The notes beneath the pieces were generated by a model, which had not been told where the DNA came from, searched no databases, and saw only the letters and a list, made by a program, of their open reading frames with translations. The translations under genes were made by a program, and so were the position numbers. Shown piece after piece: positions 1-11,823 of a stretch of DNA of 64,000 nt (the stretch's first letter is position 1; the number at the start of each line of letters is the position of its first letter). The DNA is from Polytrichum commune (Eukaryota > Streptophyta > Polytrichopsida > Polytrichales > Polytrichaceae), in assembly GCA_950295325.1 (NCBI GenBank), contig OX485804.1, forward strand, positions 46,624,001 to 46,688,000, in the 5' to 3' direction.

Positions 1-310
1 ACTGCAACAAGTTCACTAGACATCTAATTTAGTGTGGCCCACACTATTCACCATCGACCCACACTTATTGTCTTGCAAACACTGGGTGGCAACTAGAGAG
101 GGTGTCACATGACACTTGGTGCTACAGTACAAGTCACAAAAGACCACTCTATTTTAACATGACACAGCAATTTTAATGCCCCACTGAATCAGATGTTTAG
201 TGTACTCGTTTCAGATTTGAAACTTCCAAAGTCTCTTGAAAATCCTTCCTCTGAACAGTAGACGCAGTGCAACTTATTCTTTATGAATCAACCCTGATTA
301 TGAAACTCAC

Positions 311-2951
311 AGTAGTTTGAATCCCATAGAGAATGGCTCCCATGCTTTTAAAAGTGTCGATTCATGCTTTCCTTTTGTTGACTGCTCAAGTTGCCGAGCT
401 CTTAGTAAAGTTGCAGCAATGACCTGTTGACACAACCTGATGACATTAGGAATCCAAAAAGGCAGTTTTCCTTACCTACATGTCAAAAAATTGAGTAGAT
501 TGAGAATAACATAGTATTGAAAGACATGGTTTCTGCTACGCATACTGAGTACGTGTTTGAAAGCGAAGTAGATGACAAAGTTTCACCTGAGCAGCAATGT
601 GAAAGATGTCGTTTGTTGCTGTCATCCATCATCCCATAAGCTAATGTTAACAAACAGAATACACAGAAGACATCTAAGCCTCTTCATGACAAATACACAA
701 ATGTAAAAAACACTGGATGATGATGATGTAGAAAATTCTTTGCTCTCCTCAAATATTTCATTTGATTGCACCAGCTTTACCTCACTTATGTAGAAATATC
801 AGGCCCCAAATGCTAAAAATAGAGTTATCCTCTAAGTCAACATGACTCTTGGTCAGGAGTTGGTTGTTTTGCGTACAACATCTTCCATGTATCCACTGGG
901 AGGTTTTGGGTACCCTTGGATGTAGTGTGCAAATTTGAGCAATCCTATATCAATTCATTGAGAGTCAACTCATTTTGGCATGCCAACAGGTGCTGAAATG
1001 CATTTGGCTCCAAATGAACCGAAATTGGTTGCTCTTTGTTCAATTTCACAAACTACCTTTGAGCATGCACCACAAGTGGAAAGAGATTATTGATATTATA
1101 TAAAACCAACCAGTGGAAAATCATAGGGGACCAACTCCCAACAAAAAATCCCATTGAGTTTATTTTTTTAGAGTGAGCTCTTGTAGTTTTTTAGATTGAT
1201 CCAAGAGATACAACGAACTAGGCTGAATGCTCAGTAACTCTATTATGGTGAAGAGCCTCAACTCAACTTCTCTGAGATCATGTGCAACGCCATAGACGGG
1301 CACCCAGCTTTTCTGGGCTATCAAGCCACTCATTAACAATGATCACCTCAACAGATTCAAGTGATTGAAGCAAAAGTTCACATGCATAGAGAATAAGACA
1401 GGATACCATCTGCAAACTCCTTGAAGCTAGTAAGAGCAGTGACGTTCTTGCAAAGTGAAGATGGACCACAGCACAGTAGCCTATGGTGTGCTTGCCATGC
1501 TGCGTCTGCACACATAACACTAGCATATAATGCGCTTTTAATTGAATCTCAAAGTGGTTCTAGACAAAAAGCTCCACAACACTATACTGAGCTGGTGATG
1601 CCAAATACAGTTAACCTAGATGTTGAACATCTCCATTAGGCCTGTTCAGCTTCTGACAGTATTTACATGGAATAAACATGATTTGTTGATAAACTTACAA
1701 AAACCATTAAATTCAAATCCAGGCACAAGCCCACTGACCTGCAATATACATCCTCGGTGCAGCCACCCTTGCACTTAACAACTGAGGGCAGTGGAAACCG
1801 GTCACTGTACGGTAGCCGAAGGGTCCCACTAGCAAGAGCAGCTCTGGCCTCTAATGGGAGTGCCATTTTTTCTTTAGATAACCCTCCACAGCAAAATCCA
1901 TGTTGCTCTTCATCTTCATCCATATGACTGCTCTCTTGTCCATCAGCATCCATGTTGTCATCATTTTCAAGCTCTTCTTCAGCTGCTGAAAGAACATCAT
2001 GCACTTCTTTCCTGAGCTACAAGATTGCTTGATTTTCTCAATACATTTCAACACCCATCATCAAATCCCTGTACAGCTTCAAACCGTCAAGAAAGCTGAT
2101 ACTTGCAACTTATGTCTGGTCTTTTTTGAATGTTCAAAGGAATTGTTGTGTGATTTATTTTTTAAGCATGTACAAAGTATTATCACCTGGCCAGACATTG
2201 AATGCTAGACAAACAAACTTTCTACTGGGATGGCATGCAAATAACATTAACCTTGGTTTGTTGATACTTGTTTATCATCCAACCGAAAGAGAAATCTTGA
2301 GGAAGAAAGTAGATATAAACAAAAAACATACTGCTGCTTCCGTAAGGTGAGGTGCAGAGTCGATATTTGGTCAGTATGCTCAACAATTTTGACAAAATGG
2401 TGGTGGTGATCGTGGTTGAGGATTTACAGCCATGAGGTGGTACAGTTTCTATATAAGTGACACCATAAAGGTTGACTAGTTGAAGAGAAAATAGTTTAAG
2501 TTGTTGCAGCTTTCCTCACCTTCTGACAAACTTTCATCTTCTTTAAGAAGCCGCTGTGCCAATTGAAACTCAATCGAACCAACATACCGAAAGCAGTTAC
2601 TGCACACCACGGCATCTGTCTGATCCAAGTAGAGCTTTTAGTAACAATCTTGTGGTCACCATTTTCTTTTGTTGATACCAGCCTGTGGTCACAAGGATGC
2701 AGACTATCATCTGGATAAGAGAAAAGATACAAATGGTTGCACCAACTTGCCAGTATTTGGTAATATCCAAAATTCAAACAGGATGCTGTTGTTTAAAAGC
2801 ATTAGATGCAGACCTTGTTGCGGGAATGTTGAGCACCGACAAGTTTCGGTTCTCGCAAGACCACATCATCGGCCTTAAAATCCCTGTCCGCAAAGACACC
2901 TGGACCCCCACCCAGACCTTTGCCCTTCAGAGACTTTATAAGAATCAGCAT
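311..2951 (-). CDS. ATXR2: ATXR2-like SET/MYND-type lysine methyltransferase, 3' part off the left edge
   Basis: Six exons can be read on the minus strand with consistent phases: 2814-2951, 2520-2619, 1739-2006, 1407-1519, 587-618 and 311-423. The first carries the N-terminal SET strand (GVFADRDFKADDVVLRE, then LVGAQHS). The second has a CSNC pair followed by FRYVGSIE. The third has an acidic spacer, CCGG, and LPYSDRFPLPS before a zinc cluster. That cluster runs across the next junction (CKGGC, then YCSVMCADAAW and HHRLLC). Next come TNDIFHIAAQ and a stretch ending AWEPFSMGF. The order and motifs match plant ATXR2 (SDG36), a split-SET protein with a MYND-like zinc finger, expected in the nucleus methylating histone lysines. 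The catalytic SET core would lie left of base 1. The ATG at 2949-2951 has an in-frame stop just upstream, but Arabidopsis ATXR2 has more N-terminal sequence, so an earlier exon is possible. The acceptor at 2006/2007 was chosen because it keeps phase. Recognition is by recalled family motifs, not a search. Confidence 0.8.
808..1170. repeat. Fold-back repeat, family B, copy 1 (intron of ATXR2-like gene)
   Basis: Begins near GAGTTATCC and GGTCAGGAGTTGGTTGTTTTGC and ends with an inverted, diverged version (GACCAACTCCCAAC). The two halves are rough reverse complements. Similar sequences lie at 15108, 32236, 33549 and 42757. It fits a non-autonomous fold-back element or MITE. It sits in the ~790 bp intron between the 1407-1519 and 587-618 exons. 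Confidence 0.6.
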
Positions 2952-3142
2952 AACTAACCCATCTCAACAGTGTCTTCAGTTGTATTCCCACTAACAATTT
3001 GTGACAGCCAAGAACTCATTCTACCTCCTCCAATACATTTGGTATTACTTAAAGCAAACACCTTAAAAGGAAGCTAATGTGCAGCATTGAATTAAATGTA
3101 AATTCTACTGCCAGAAAACCCCTCTCAATAGCCCCTACAGCA

Positions 3143-3768
3143 CTTCAATGGAACTTCTCTGATTCTCTTAAGGATCCAACGTAGAACCAGGATTCTATCT
3201 GAAATCCGGTTTGGTCTCCTACCTTAAACCCTAAACCCTGACGCAAAGAAAGGCTGCACCAACAACATAAGTTAAGTATCCCTGTTTACCAAAACCTTAA
3301 ACCCGTTTAGAAGCCTTCTTGTAAACTCATCTTCTGCTCGCTCTTCAATGGAACTTGTCTGATTCTTCTTAAGAACTCAATGTAGAACCAGAATTCTATC
3401 TGAAATCTGGTGTGGTCTCGGACCTCAAACCCTAAACCCTGACGCAAAATAAAAGTATGCACCGACTACACAAGTGAAGTTACCCTGGTTCCCAAAACTT
3501 TAAACCCATTGGAAAAAAGACTCACTGAAAACTCTTCGTCCTGCTGCTCTTCAATAAAAAAAATCTGATTCTCTTAAGAACTCGATGGAGAACCATGATT
3601 CTCTCTGAATTTGGTTTTGTTTCCAACCTTAAACCTTAAACCCTAAACCCTAAACCCTAAACCCTGATACAAAGAAAGGCTGCACCAACTACATCGTGAA
3701 GTTAACCCTGATTTCGCAAGACCTTAAACCCCATGAACACCCCTCTCTGAAACTCGACGCCCCGCTCT
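3143..3768. repeat. Three ~200 bp tandem units carrying telobox motifs
   Basis: Units begin near 3143, 3343 and 3549, each with CTTCAATG or CTTCAATA, then a GATTCT.CTTAAG block, GAACCA.GATTCT, one to four AAACCCT motifs, and AAAGGCTGCACCAAC-like sequence. The third unit has an uninterrupted AAACCCTAAACCCTAAACCC run near 3639-3665. Unit similarity is high but not perfect. The array lies a few hundred bases upstream of the minus-strand ATXR2-like start and may be part of its promoter or 5' region. Confidence 0.75.
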
Positions 3769-3792
3769 CTCTCTCTCTCTCTCTCTCTCTCT
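3765..3792. repeat. (CT)n microsatellite
   Basis: A pure CT run of 28 bases directly after the telobox array. Pyrimidine or GA tracts like this are common near plant transcription starts. Similar runs lie near 5210-5230 and 6350-6373. Confidence 0.9.
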
Positions 3793-4656
3793 ACCACCAC
3801 ATCATTTCCTATAATCAGGACTCATGCCATGCAAAGTTTTCCATTTTGACAAAGATCACAAGGCAAAGGAAAGTGAGAAGTTGGCTACGAACCTTTGCCC
3901 ATCTCGCCGTTCACCCTGCGTACTTGGAGACCCGCTCCAATCCCTGTGGCAGAGAGCTCCCCATAGTATTTCTGCATTCATAACAAAACAGGGGATGAAT
4001 GCATGCATGCATTCCTTATACATTCCCCATGTGATGTGAATTCTTGTGTACTGCTGCATCAACAACACCTTCAGGTGCCACATTTACCGAGATTCATGCG
4101 TCTTCAGCCAGAAGGGAATTTGGAAAACAACAAGTTCTGAGTGGTTCGACAATTCTGACCTCCATGGATTGAGGAGAAGGGCAGGCAAGCAGCTGTTGAG
4201 TGAGTTCATGCTCTCCATCCAACTCCATAGCTGCTCCCTTCCTTCAATTTGTCACTTCTTCCACTCTACCAACCAATTCCTGTGCAACAGTCGCAGAGAT
4301 CTCTCTCTCTCTCTCGGACTCTTTCTTTCGGTCGAGCCTCCTCTGTAAGATTCGTCCATGTACAAGTGCACACATGGGTATTAGCGTCGGTATAACGACC
4401 AATGGGTATGATTCAGTGAAGAAAAAAAATAATAATAATAATACATCAAAGTATTTACACCCATAACATCATTCAGCTGCCATACAGTATTTTGTGGAAT
4501 ATTCCCATATTCCAATCAATGGTGGGAATGTTTCATGGAATATTATCAGTTCCACATAACATTGTTATAGATCTGAATAATGTTATGGCTATGAGCCATG
4601 CCATTTTATAATTAATCAATCAATTCTGGACCACTACATGGGGTAGTAATCTCCCA

Positions 4657-4710
4657 CTTAAGTACGCACCCGTTTAAGTACGCATCCCGGTTAAGTGCGC
4701 AATTTTTTTG
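4657..4710. repeat. Three short tandem TTAAGT.CGCA motifs
   Basis: Three successive motifs, ACTTAAGTACGCACCC, GTTTAAGTACGCATCCC and GGTTAAGTGCGCA, spaced about 18 bases apart. Repeated motifs of this kind occur at ends of some pogo/Tigger-type DNA transposons. A 90-codon open frame on the minus strand (4735-5007) lies just inside but has no motif I recognise. The element type is a guess. Confidence 0.4.
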
Positions 4711-4959
4711 ACAAAAATCAAGGTTCATACTTTATTATTTGAACATGTCATGCAAAGTCATTTTCCAAGAACCCATGATTTTTTTACGCTTGACATTCAA
4801 TGTAAGCTTGTTTAACATTTCGTTGAAACGTCTCAAACAATCGTCGCACTTCATCGTACATTTGTCCAACTTCCATTTGAACTTCGGAGCAAAGCAATTG
4901 GTGTCGATGTCGAGGACAGTGCTATGTAGAGCTTCGCAAGACCTTATGCCCATTGTTGA

Positions 4960-5130
4960 ACCTAGAACATTTATCATATTTTGAGCACGTAGTCCAATCT
5001 CTTTCAAACACGTATCTTTTTTGGTATCCGTTCATGGAGCCATACTTGACTACATACCACTCAAATATAGGTACATGATTAAGATCACTAATTGAATTAG
5101 GCATGTCTACCTTAGACATGTTTATATTTA
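4960..5130 (-). repeat. Dispersed repeat family A copy
   Basis: Minus-strand copy of the sequence seen at 45388 and 50363. It reads, in order, AGACATGCC, ATATTTGAGTGG, GATACC or GACATC, GAGATTGGACTAC and CTCAAAATATGATAA. Confidence 0.6.
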
Positions 5131-7504
5131 ACACAACAATAACTTGGACATTTATATTTGAGTGGTACGTGGTTTAGGTGTAGATTTGAGAACGGACATC
5201 AAAAAGACATCTCTCTCTCTCTCTCTCTCTAAGTCTTGATCAAGGCTACGATATTAAACACTTTGTGATTATAAACTTTCACATTAGTCAACTAAAAATT
5301 GTTTTCTTTACAAATAGATTACAATACAAGCAAGAGATCCTACATATACATACATGGAAAATGAGCATACCTTTCCATACCATATATTTAACGAGGATGT
5401 AGATGAAAGAGGTATAGTAACCATGATTACAACTATGAATCACGTATGTAACCCATGATAAAAAAACAAGGTTTGGAAGAACTTACCATAGGTAAGAACT
5501 CCAATATAAACCCCTAACCCTAAAAGAATCCTCCTTTTCTTACCATTCACGCAAGCGCAAGGTGAGGTGACTTTGTGCATACTCACTAGAATAGTTGATA
5601 CGTTTGGAAAGTGAGAGGAACAAGGACGAATCACCAAGAGGAGTGTTCTACTTGGAGTAACTTAGTCATGGCCAAGGATCAGGTTTGAACACCTATATGT
5701 CAGTTGGCAATGAGTGTTCTAATTTGAAATACTGCAATGCTTTTGATGGTGTTTATATGTGTGTGACATGGATAACAACTGGGTCCTGTTGTTATTTACC
5801 TCGTGTACGTAACTAATCCTCAAATGTTTGTTGGTTGGTTGCATGGGCACAGGTGAGGCAGGCCCTTCACACTCTCAATACGAGGATGTATTGTGATTAT
5901 GACATTTTAAGCATTTCTATGGGTTGATGTTACTAGGGACTTTTCCTTTGTAAGCACTCCATACATGGGGTGGAGTAGATATATGTACTTTGTAGTGAAG
6001 CAAGAAGATAGGTGATTAAACCTCAAAGGTATGGACCAGTCAAACTTAAACATTTGTTGTTGGTTACCATGTTATTACGGAAACCCAAAGTAAGGTACAT
6101 AGTCTTGCAAAGCAAAGTGAGTTATAACACAAAAGATCCAAGTTATACAACACATAGATGAACATGATTGCAAACAACTACACTATGCAAAATGCTATTG
6201 TGTTACCAAGTAGGACGATGCCAAGAGAATAGAAAGAGTCTTGTGGAAATTCCCACCCACCCACCTTTGTATTGCAATGAAGAAGTTATTGAAGGATTTG
6301 GCCTCTGAAAAGAGGAAGTTCAAACTTTATAAAAGTTTTGAAAAGCTAGCTCTCTCTCTCTCTCTCTCTCTCTAGCATGAGGAATTCCTACTAACAAGGG
6401 CATAATTCATTGCTAGACCGGAAAATAAAAGGATTCCTTTAAAAAAAACAATGGTGCATTAAAACCAACGTACGTGAATTTAACCTGTTTGCCTTAAGTT
6501 AATTGTGTCTAATATATCTAACTTAGCAATATTTTGGACATCTATATTTGAATGTCGGTATGTGCTTAGGTCTAGATTATGTTGTATTAAAGTAAATCAA
6601 GATATATTTGTAAATTTTGGACTTTTTGGTTGCTTCAATTCTATCACATGATCTGATGACACACTTATGATATACTTGAATTTTATAGAAGATATGTGAA
6701 TCCTCCATGATTACTTAGATGATGTGTTATCAAAATCTAATGTTTTTTTTAAATCCACTTTTTTGATGTTAAATATACATAAATGTTGAATAGTGAAAAT
6801 AGAATCAAAACAACTGCTATGATATTATCACAATCAACTCTACGTATATTTATTGGAGGATGTTATCATACGGTCCTATCGTAGGATCCTATGATAGAAT
6901 TCAACATGTTATAATTATGGACTTGGACTTCGTCCAAACTTACTTAACTATGTGTTGATACAAGAACAAACATCAAATAGACATGGGTATCTCCCTCTTA
7001 GAGAGTTTTTTCCTCGCTCAAACCTCCTATGTAAGAGTTGTCCATGTACGGATCCCCTATACAAGTGCACACACATGTATCAACGTGGGTATAAAGAACA
7101 AGGTTAGAAATTAGTGAAAGAATAATAAATAATTAAATAAAAATGGAAATGTCCATGTTTCTACACTGACGTGAAATGATTTGAGCCCATTCGCCTTAGG
7201 TAAATGTGCTCAAATCCAAATACATCAAACAAATTGGACATCTATATTTGAGTGGTATTGTGGATTTAAGAGCGCACACCAAAAGAGGGGCCAAAGAGAC
7301 ATTTGTGTCTCTCTCACTCTTCCATTTTGGTCCATGCAAGCTTCTATGCCCCTAATGCCACCTCCGAAGACCCGCTCCCACACACTCTTAATTCATGGCC
7401 TTCACCAAAATACATGTTTGCCTCATGGAGTCCGTGCTTGAAGCTCCCACCTCGATAACCCCACCTATAGAGTACTATAAGTGCACGCTTCACCACGACA
7501 TTGT

Positions 7505-7712
7505 TTATCCCAATTAGTGTGTGTTACTACTCTTCGAGGTCACACAATGCAATAACATCTTACTCGAGATTTCATTTCTTGCTAACGGAAGTTCAATAGG
7601 TTGTTTGGACAATATAGAACATAAACGACTTTGCATGGTAAAATATCACATTCTCGTTAAATAATTATAGCATTGCGTAACTCTGAAGAGTAACACTCGT
7701 TGATTGGGATAA
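7505..7712. repeat. Fold-back sequence with ~47 bp arms
   Basis: Left arm 7505-7553 (TTATCCCAATTAGTGTGTG...) and right arm 7666-7712 (ends ...GTTGATTGGGATAA) are diverged reverse complements around a ~110 base centre. It has the shape of a small MITE. No clear target duplication was found. Confidence 0.55.
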
Positions 7713-9304
7713 TTAGTGTTCCATATGAAATTTACTCGTGATTTATCATAGGTCACCTTACCTATGCCTAAATACAAAAGTGTTCATTAGGAAATTGTGG
7801 TTTCATTAGATCATCTAAACAGTAAGCTTTCTAAAGCTTAATTTTTATTGTACCCAGAAGGAAAGTTGTTGCCGATGATTTTAAGACCACATCGATACAA
7901 TAGCAATGTTTAGTAATTTACATGAATTTTGATAATCAAATTATAATCATTAAAACTTCAAGAAATTGTGATAAATATATGGAGTATAATTATAGTCTAA
8001 ACTTTCAAGATTATATTAAGAATAGATATACACTCTGTGACAAGAAAGATAGTCTATGAAAATTTGAAAAAATTCAATCAAAAGAATACGAAGTTACTAA
8101 ATGTAGTAATGTATCAACAAAGGGGAACTTAGTTTATTCTTGACTTTGATAATTACTTATGAACAACCGTCTTTTCAAATTGGAGTGGGATCAATGCCAT
8201 TGCCAAGAAAATTTTACGAGGAACACAATGATACCTATATAGTGACCTTCCTAGCACCTTTCTTTTAAATGAATTTGCTTTCAAGAGTCATTCATAAACC
8301 GAAAAATGGCCTCTCACGAAGTTAAGGGTTAACGAAGTCGAAGTTTCTTTTTCATCTAGAGTGGTTACATGTTGATGGAAAGTGCAAGTCGAATCGACCG
8401 CCAATTGATCGATAAAACGATGGGTAGGCCTGATTTAATTATTGCAATTAACCATTTAAGGGCATGCATAAATAATGTATGTGTTTTTATTGAGATTGAA
8501 CTAACTGCTCAAAATCTGTTAACCATTCTACGTTCTATAGTCAACAAAATTAGAGGGGCATATATGTGAGACCTTCTTATGGCTTGTTGTCAATGAACTT
8601 TGATAATTCATAACATTTCAAGATTAGCTCCAAAAAATTATAATATTGAATTTGACTAAAATTTTGTAAACATTTGTAGATGCATGGAAGTTTGAATCTT
8701 GTTTACATACAAACAACAACAAAAACAATACCAAATAAGGCCTATCTACCTTCTAGATTTATGTGATCTCTCCATCACAATGATCATGTGAACATGAAGT
8801 ACCGGCACAAAGTATTTGCATTGAAAGCAAACACATATCACAGGTGCAATCCTATCTTTGGATGCTAATGGAGACAAAGTATTCAATTTTGACCTCCTCT
8901 AACTTTTGCATCTAAACCCAACTTGGAACTTTGAAATGACAATATGCTTGGTTCACAATAACTAATTGGACGAGACAATTCTTGATCCAGTATAACGCTT
9001 GAAAATGTTTGTGGAGTTAGAAGTTATGACAATAAGACCACATACTCTCATATCATGTCGAACAACAAAATAATGATTCTTCCACATTCCATGGGAAAAA
9101 GTAAAATGAACCGGCTATCAATCGATTGATAAAGAAGATGGTTCTTAAACAATCACTCCTACACTACGATACACATGATTAGCACGAGATGGTTAACAAA
9201 TCCAAATCGAGGATGTAGCCGCTTTTCTTATACTTTTGAAGATCATAAGAATATCTTACTTAAGGTCAATGTGAAGTTTCTTGTGCCCATCGAATTGTCA
9301 TATA

Positions 9305-9500
9305 GATCTCCCCAATTATGTTGACTATTGAACCTAGACTGGGTATCATATTTTTAGACATGCATTGCAATCTCTTTTAAACACATGATGCCTTTTTGGT
9401 AATTGTTCTTGGAGCCCACACCAAACCACAGACCACTCAAACAATAGGTGTTCAATTTAGATAAGAAAAGTAACCGAATTAGGCACATCTACCCTTAGAT
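9305..9500 (-). repeat. Dispersed repeat family A copy
   Basis: Minus-strand, diverged copy of family A. The segments for AGACATGC, CACATGATGCC and GGAGCCCACACC align with the copies at 14880 and 38660. Confidence 0.5.
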
Positions 9501-10668
9501 CCTGTCAGACTGCAGAGTGATTCTTCCACTCATAGAAGTGCAAGCTAAATCGGCCGCCGATCGATCACGTATACCGCATGTGATCTCTCCATTATGAAGA
9601 TCATGTTAATATGATGTAGTTACCGGCACAGATTAAACTTATTTGCGTTGGAATCAAACGCACACATCACATGTGTTGTCCTATCTTTGGATGTTGATGC
9701 ATGTGTGGCGGAGGCCTTCATTGCCGCTCTAACTTACTACTTAAATTATTCCACATCCATGAGGCCTCTGCTGATGATGAAAGGACGAAGGATGATGGAA
9801 GGACGAGTAACTAAAGCGGGAGAGATGAAATATTATATTATTTTTGGGGAATTGGCATCATGTGTAATCCACAAACGGTGAGTATGTTCATCGTTGTAGT
9901 GTAAGTTACTGCTGATGAATTCGTATTGTCGTTGTAAGTTGTAACTGCCGTGAGGATTGTTTGCCGGCTGGCGTTGTGAGCATCATATCCTGAACTTCCT
10001 GAACGAGATTCAAGCAACAGATTATCTTTTACTTGCAAGTAATCTCTGCAAGCTCCGACTGATGCGATACCTGTGTGATCGGAATATTGGCATTTGATCT
10101 TGTCAATGCATGTGGCCGTGATGTATTCGGAGTCTTCATTGATTTGCATGGGATTTGTAAGTAGAGCCTTGTGTTTGTCACGAATAAAGGTAGGGATACG
10201 TATATATAAATATATCCACTGTTGTCATATGCACTATTGAAAGTTTGATATACAATGGACAGCAGGCCGTGATCGACGCGGATTTGCTTCTCTTTTCGTG
10301 ATGGCAGGGTTATAGATGTGATCATGAGCATAAATTATTTATTTGAGGTTAATAATCTGCGGCGAGATTTGCAGCGAAGATAGGGGTTAGGCAGTATGTA
10401 ATGGCTTGGAATACGGGTTTGTGATTCGTGTGCAACTTGTATGCTGACATGACCAAATTCTTGTGTGTGCCTGGTTCTTGCGGCAGAAGGTTAGAATGCA
10501 TTTCACTGCATCGATGGTGGTTAGAGAAATAGGAGTTTGATCCACTCGTCTCGTCGAGTGACCTGTTTTGATTGATCGAACAGCTGCTGATTCTTCCGAT
10601 GACCTTGACGAACTTGATGAATTTTGGACGATTTGCAGCTTTAATTGCAGCAGAGTCGACATTAAGCA

Positions 10669-11823
10669 TTGAGTAGTATGGATTCCGATCTATGGAGCAA
10701 GCTGCCGGACACGGTCATCGAGCTTGTATTCGCCAGGCTTCCGTGGTCATGCATTCTCCGCCTCCGCTCTCTCAACAAATTTTATCAGTCCTTCCTCCTC
10801 TCCGACGACTTCCATTCCCTCATTCAAAATGCGGCGGTGTCACAAAGCCGCTGCTGCCTTGTAGGCATCGACAAATTAGGCACCGGTTTGAAATCCTGGT
10901 TCGTCGAAGACGCACATTGTGGTACTAAAGTTAATCTGCTTGGTGAGCTTCCATTGCCTCCCGGCCGCTTATCCAATTCGATCTTCCACTACGACCTTGC
11001 GGTTGCCTCCTCCGGCGGTTTGTTTTCCATCTTCTTGAGAGCAGATCGAGACCATGGCGATGAGGTCCTCGTAGGAAACCCCGTTAGAAACCTATGGCGA
11101 AATCTTCCTCCTCCACCGCTCGCCGTCCGCCTTCCTTCCTACTTATCCAGCCACATGTGCATGACAGTAGACCCAGTCTCGAAGGAGTACAAGATCGACC
11201 TTGTCATCCACAAGACCATAACAACTTACTCCTCCGCCACCGATCTATGGAGCGCAGACACAGAGTGCACTCTCCGCACAGGCAAGGCTCCGCGCCTGTT
11301 CATCAGACCAAACGCAGGAAGCAGCTTGCACGATGAAAATGTTGCATTCTCGATCCACGACACCGAAACTGGGATGGTGAATCACATTCGATTTCCTGAC
11401 CCTGGCCATGGCCATAGCCTCTGCTGCTTCATCTTCACGGCATGGGAGGTTAACATATGCAGACAGAGCATCGACATGGCGGTGGAGGGGTTGAAGGATG
11501 TGCAAATAGTCGGGAAGAACTGGAGATCGGTGGAGCTTTGTACGAATGCCACAGATCTTAACCACTATGAGATGCTGAAGATTTTTACATGCGATGGTGG
11601 CGATCAGGAGGGGCTTCATAACATGATTTTGCTCGGTGGCTTAAGACGCAGACTGAATAATAAGAGAGCATCTGTGTTGCAGCAGCTCCTCATGGTGTAC
11701 AATACGGCGACACGGAAGTGGCTCACGCTTCCGAGCACTGTCGCGGATGCTGGTGATTTCTTTTGTATTAATCGATCCGATCGTGGTTGCATGTTTGTGC
11801 CGAGCTTGATAGCTACACCATGA
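10669..11823 (+). CDS. F-box protein, intronless
   Basis: An uninterrupted 384-codon frame. Residues about 7-47 form an F-box (LWSKLPDTVIELVFARLPW, then LRLRSLNKFYQSFLLSDDF), the segment that binds Skp1/ASK in SCF ubiquitin ligases. The rest resembles the C-terminal halves of plant F-box/kelch-like proteins: an ASSGGLFSIF strand, an NPVRNLWRNLPPPP motif typical of the 'NP..k.w..LP' repeat, and a second TATRKWLTLPS-like strand near the end. These give a probable beta-propeller substrate-binding region. The substrate cannot be told. The coding region is richer in G+C than its flanks and has no introns; intronless F-box genes are common in plants, and a retrogene origin cannot be excluded. The ATG at 10669 is preferred because a second Met four codons later still precedes the F-box, so either start keeps the domain. 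Confidence 0.85.
   Translation: MSSMDSDLWSKLPDTVIELVFARLPWSCILRLRSLNKFYQSFLLSDDFHSLIQNAAVSQSRCCLVGIDKLGTGLKSWFVEDAHCGTKVNLLGELPLPPGRLSNSIFHYDLAVASSGGLFSIFLRADRDHGDEVLVGNPVRNLWRNLPPPPLAVRLPSYLSSHMCMTVDPVSKEYKIDLVIHKTITTYSSATDLWSADTECTLRTGKAPRLFIRPNAGSSLHDENVAFSIHDTETGMVNHIRFPDPGHGHSLCCFIFTAWEVNICRQSIDMAVEGLKDVQIVGKNWRSVELCTNATDLNHYEMLKIFTCDGGDQEGLHNMILLGGLRRRLNNKRASVLQQLLMVYNTATRKWLTLPSTVADAGDFFCINRSDRGCMFVPSLIATP

Larger units (their letters stand above)
3793..10668. other. Repeat-rich intergenic DNA
   Basis: No gene could be supported. The stretch is AT-rich and contains CT microsatellites, several copies of dispersed repeat family A (around 4960-5130, 5140-5215, 6520-6600, 7220-7310, 9305-9500), a short tandem motif at 4657-4710 and a fold-back sequence at 7505-7712. 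The last ~1 kb has higher complexity and probably holds the promoter and 5' UTR of the F-box gene. A TATATATAAATATAT run lies at about 10200-10215. Confidence 0.6.

Noticed and set aside
1278-1526. 82-codon minus-strand frame over the ATXR2-like exon
   Set aside because: The true reading frame of exon 1407-1519 is a different one that carries CADAAW, HHRLLC and joins neighbours in phase.
3143-3768. Possible CRISPR array
   Set aside because: Unit length (~200 bp), diverged repeats and plant context rule this out; it is a tandem duplication.
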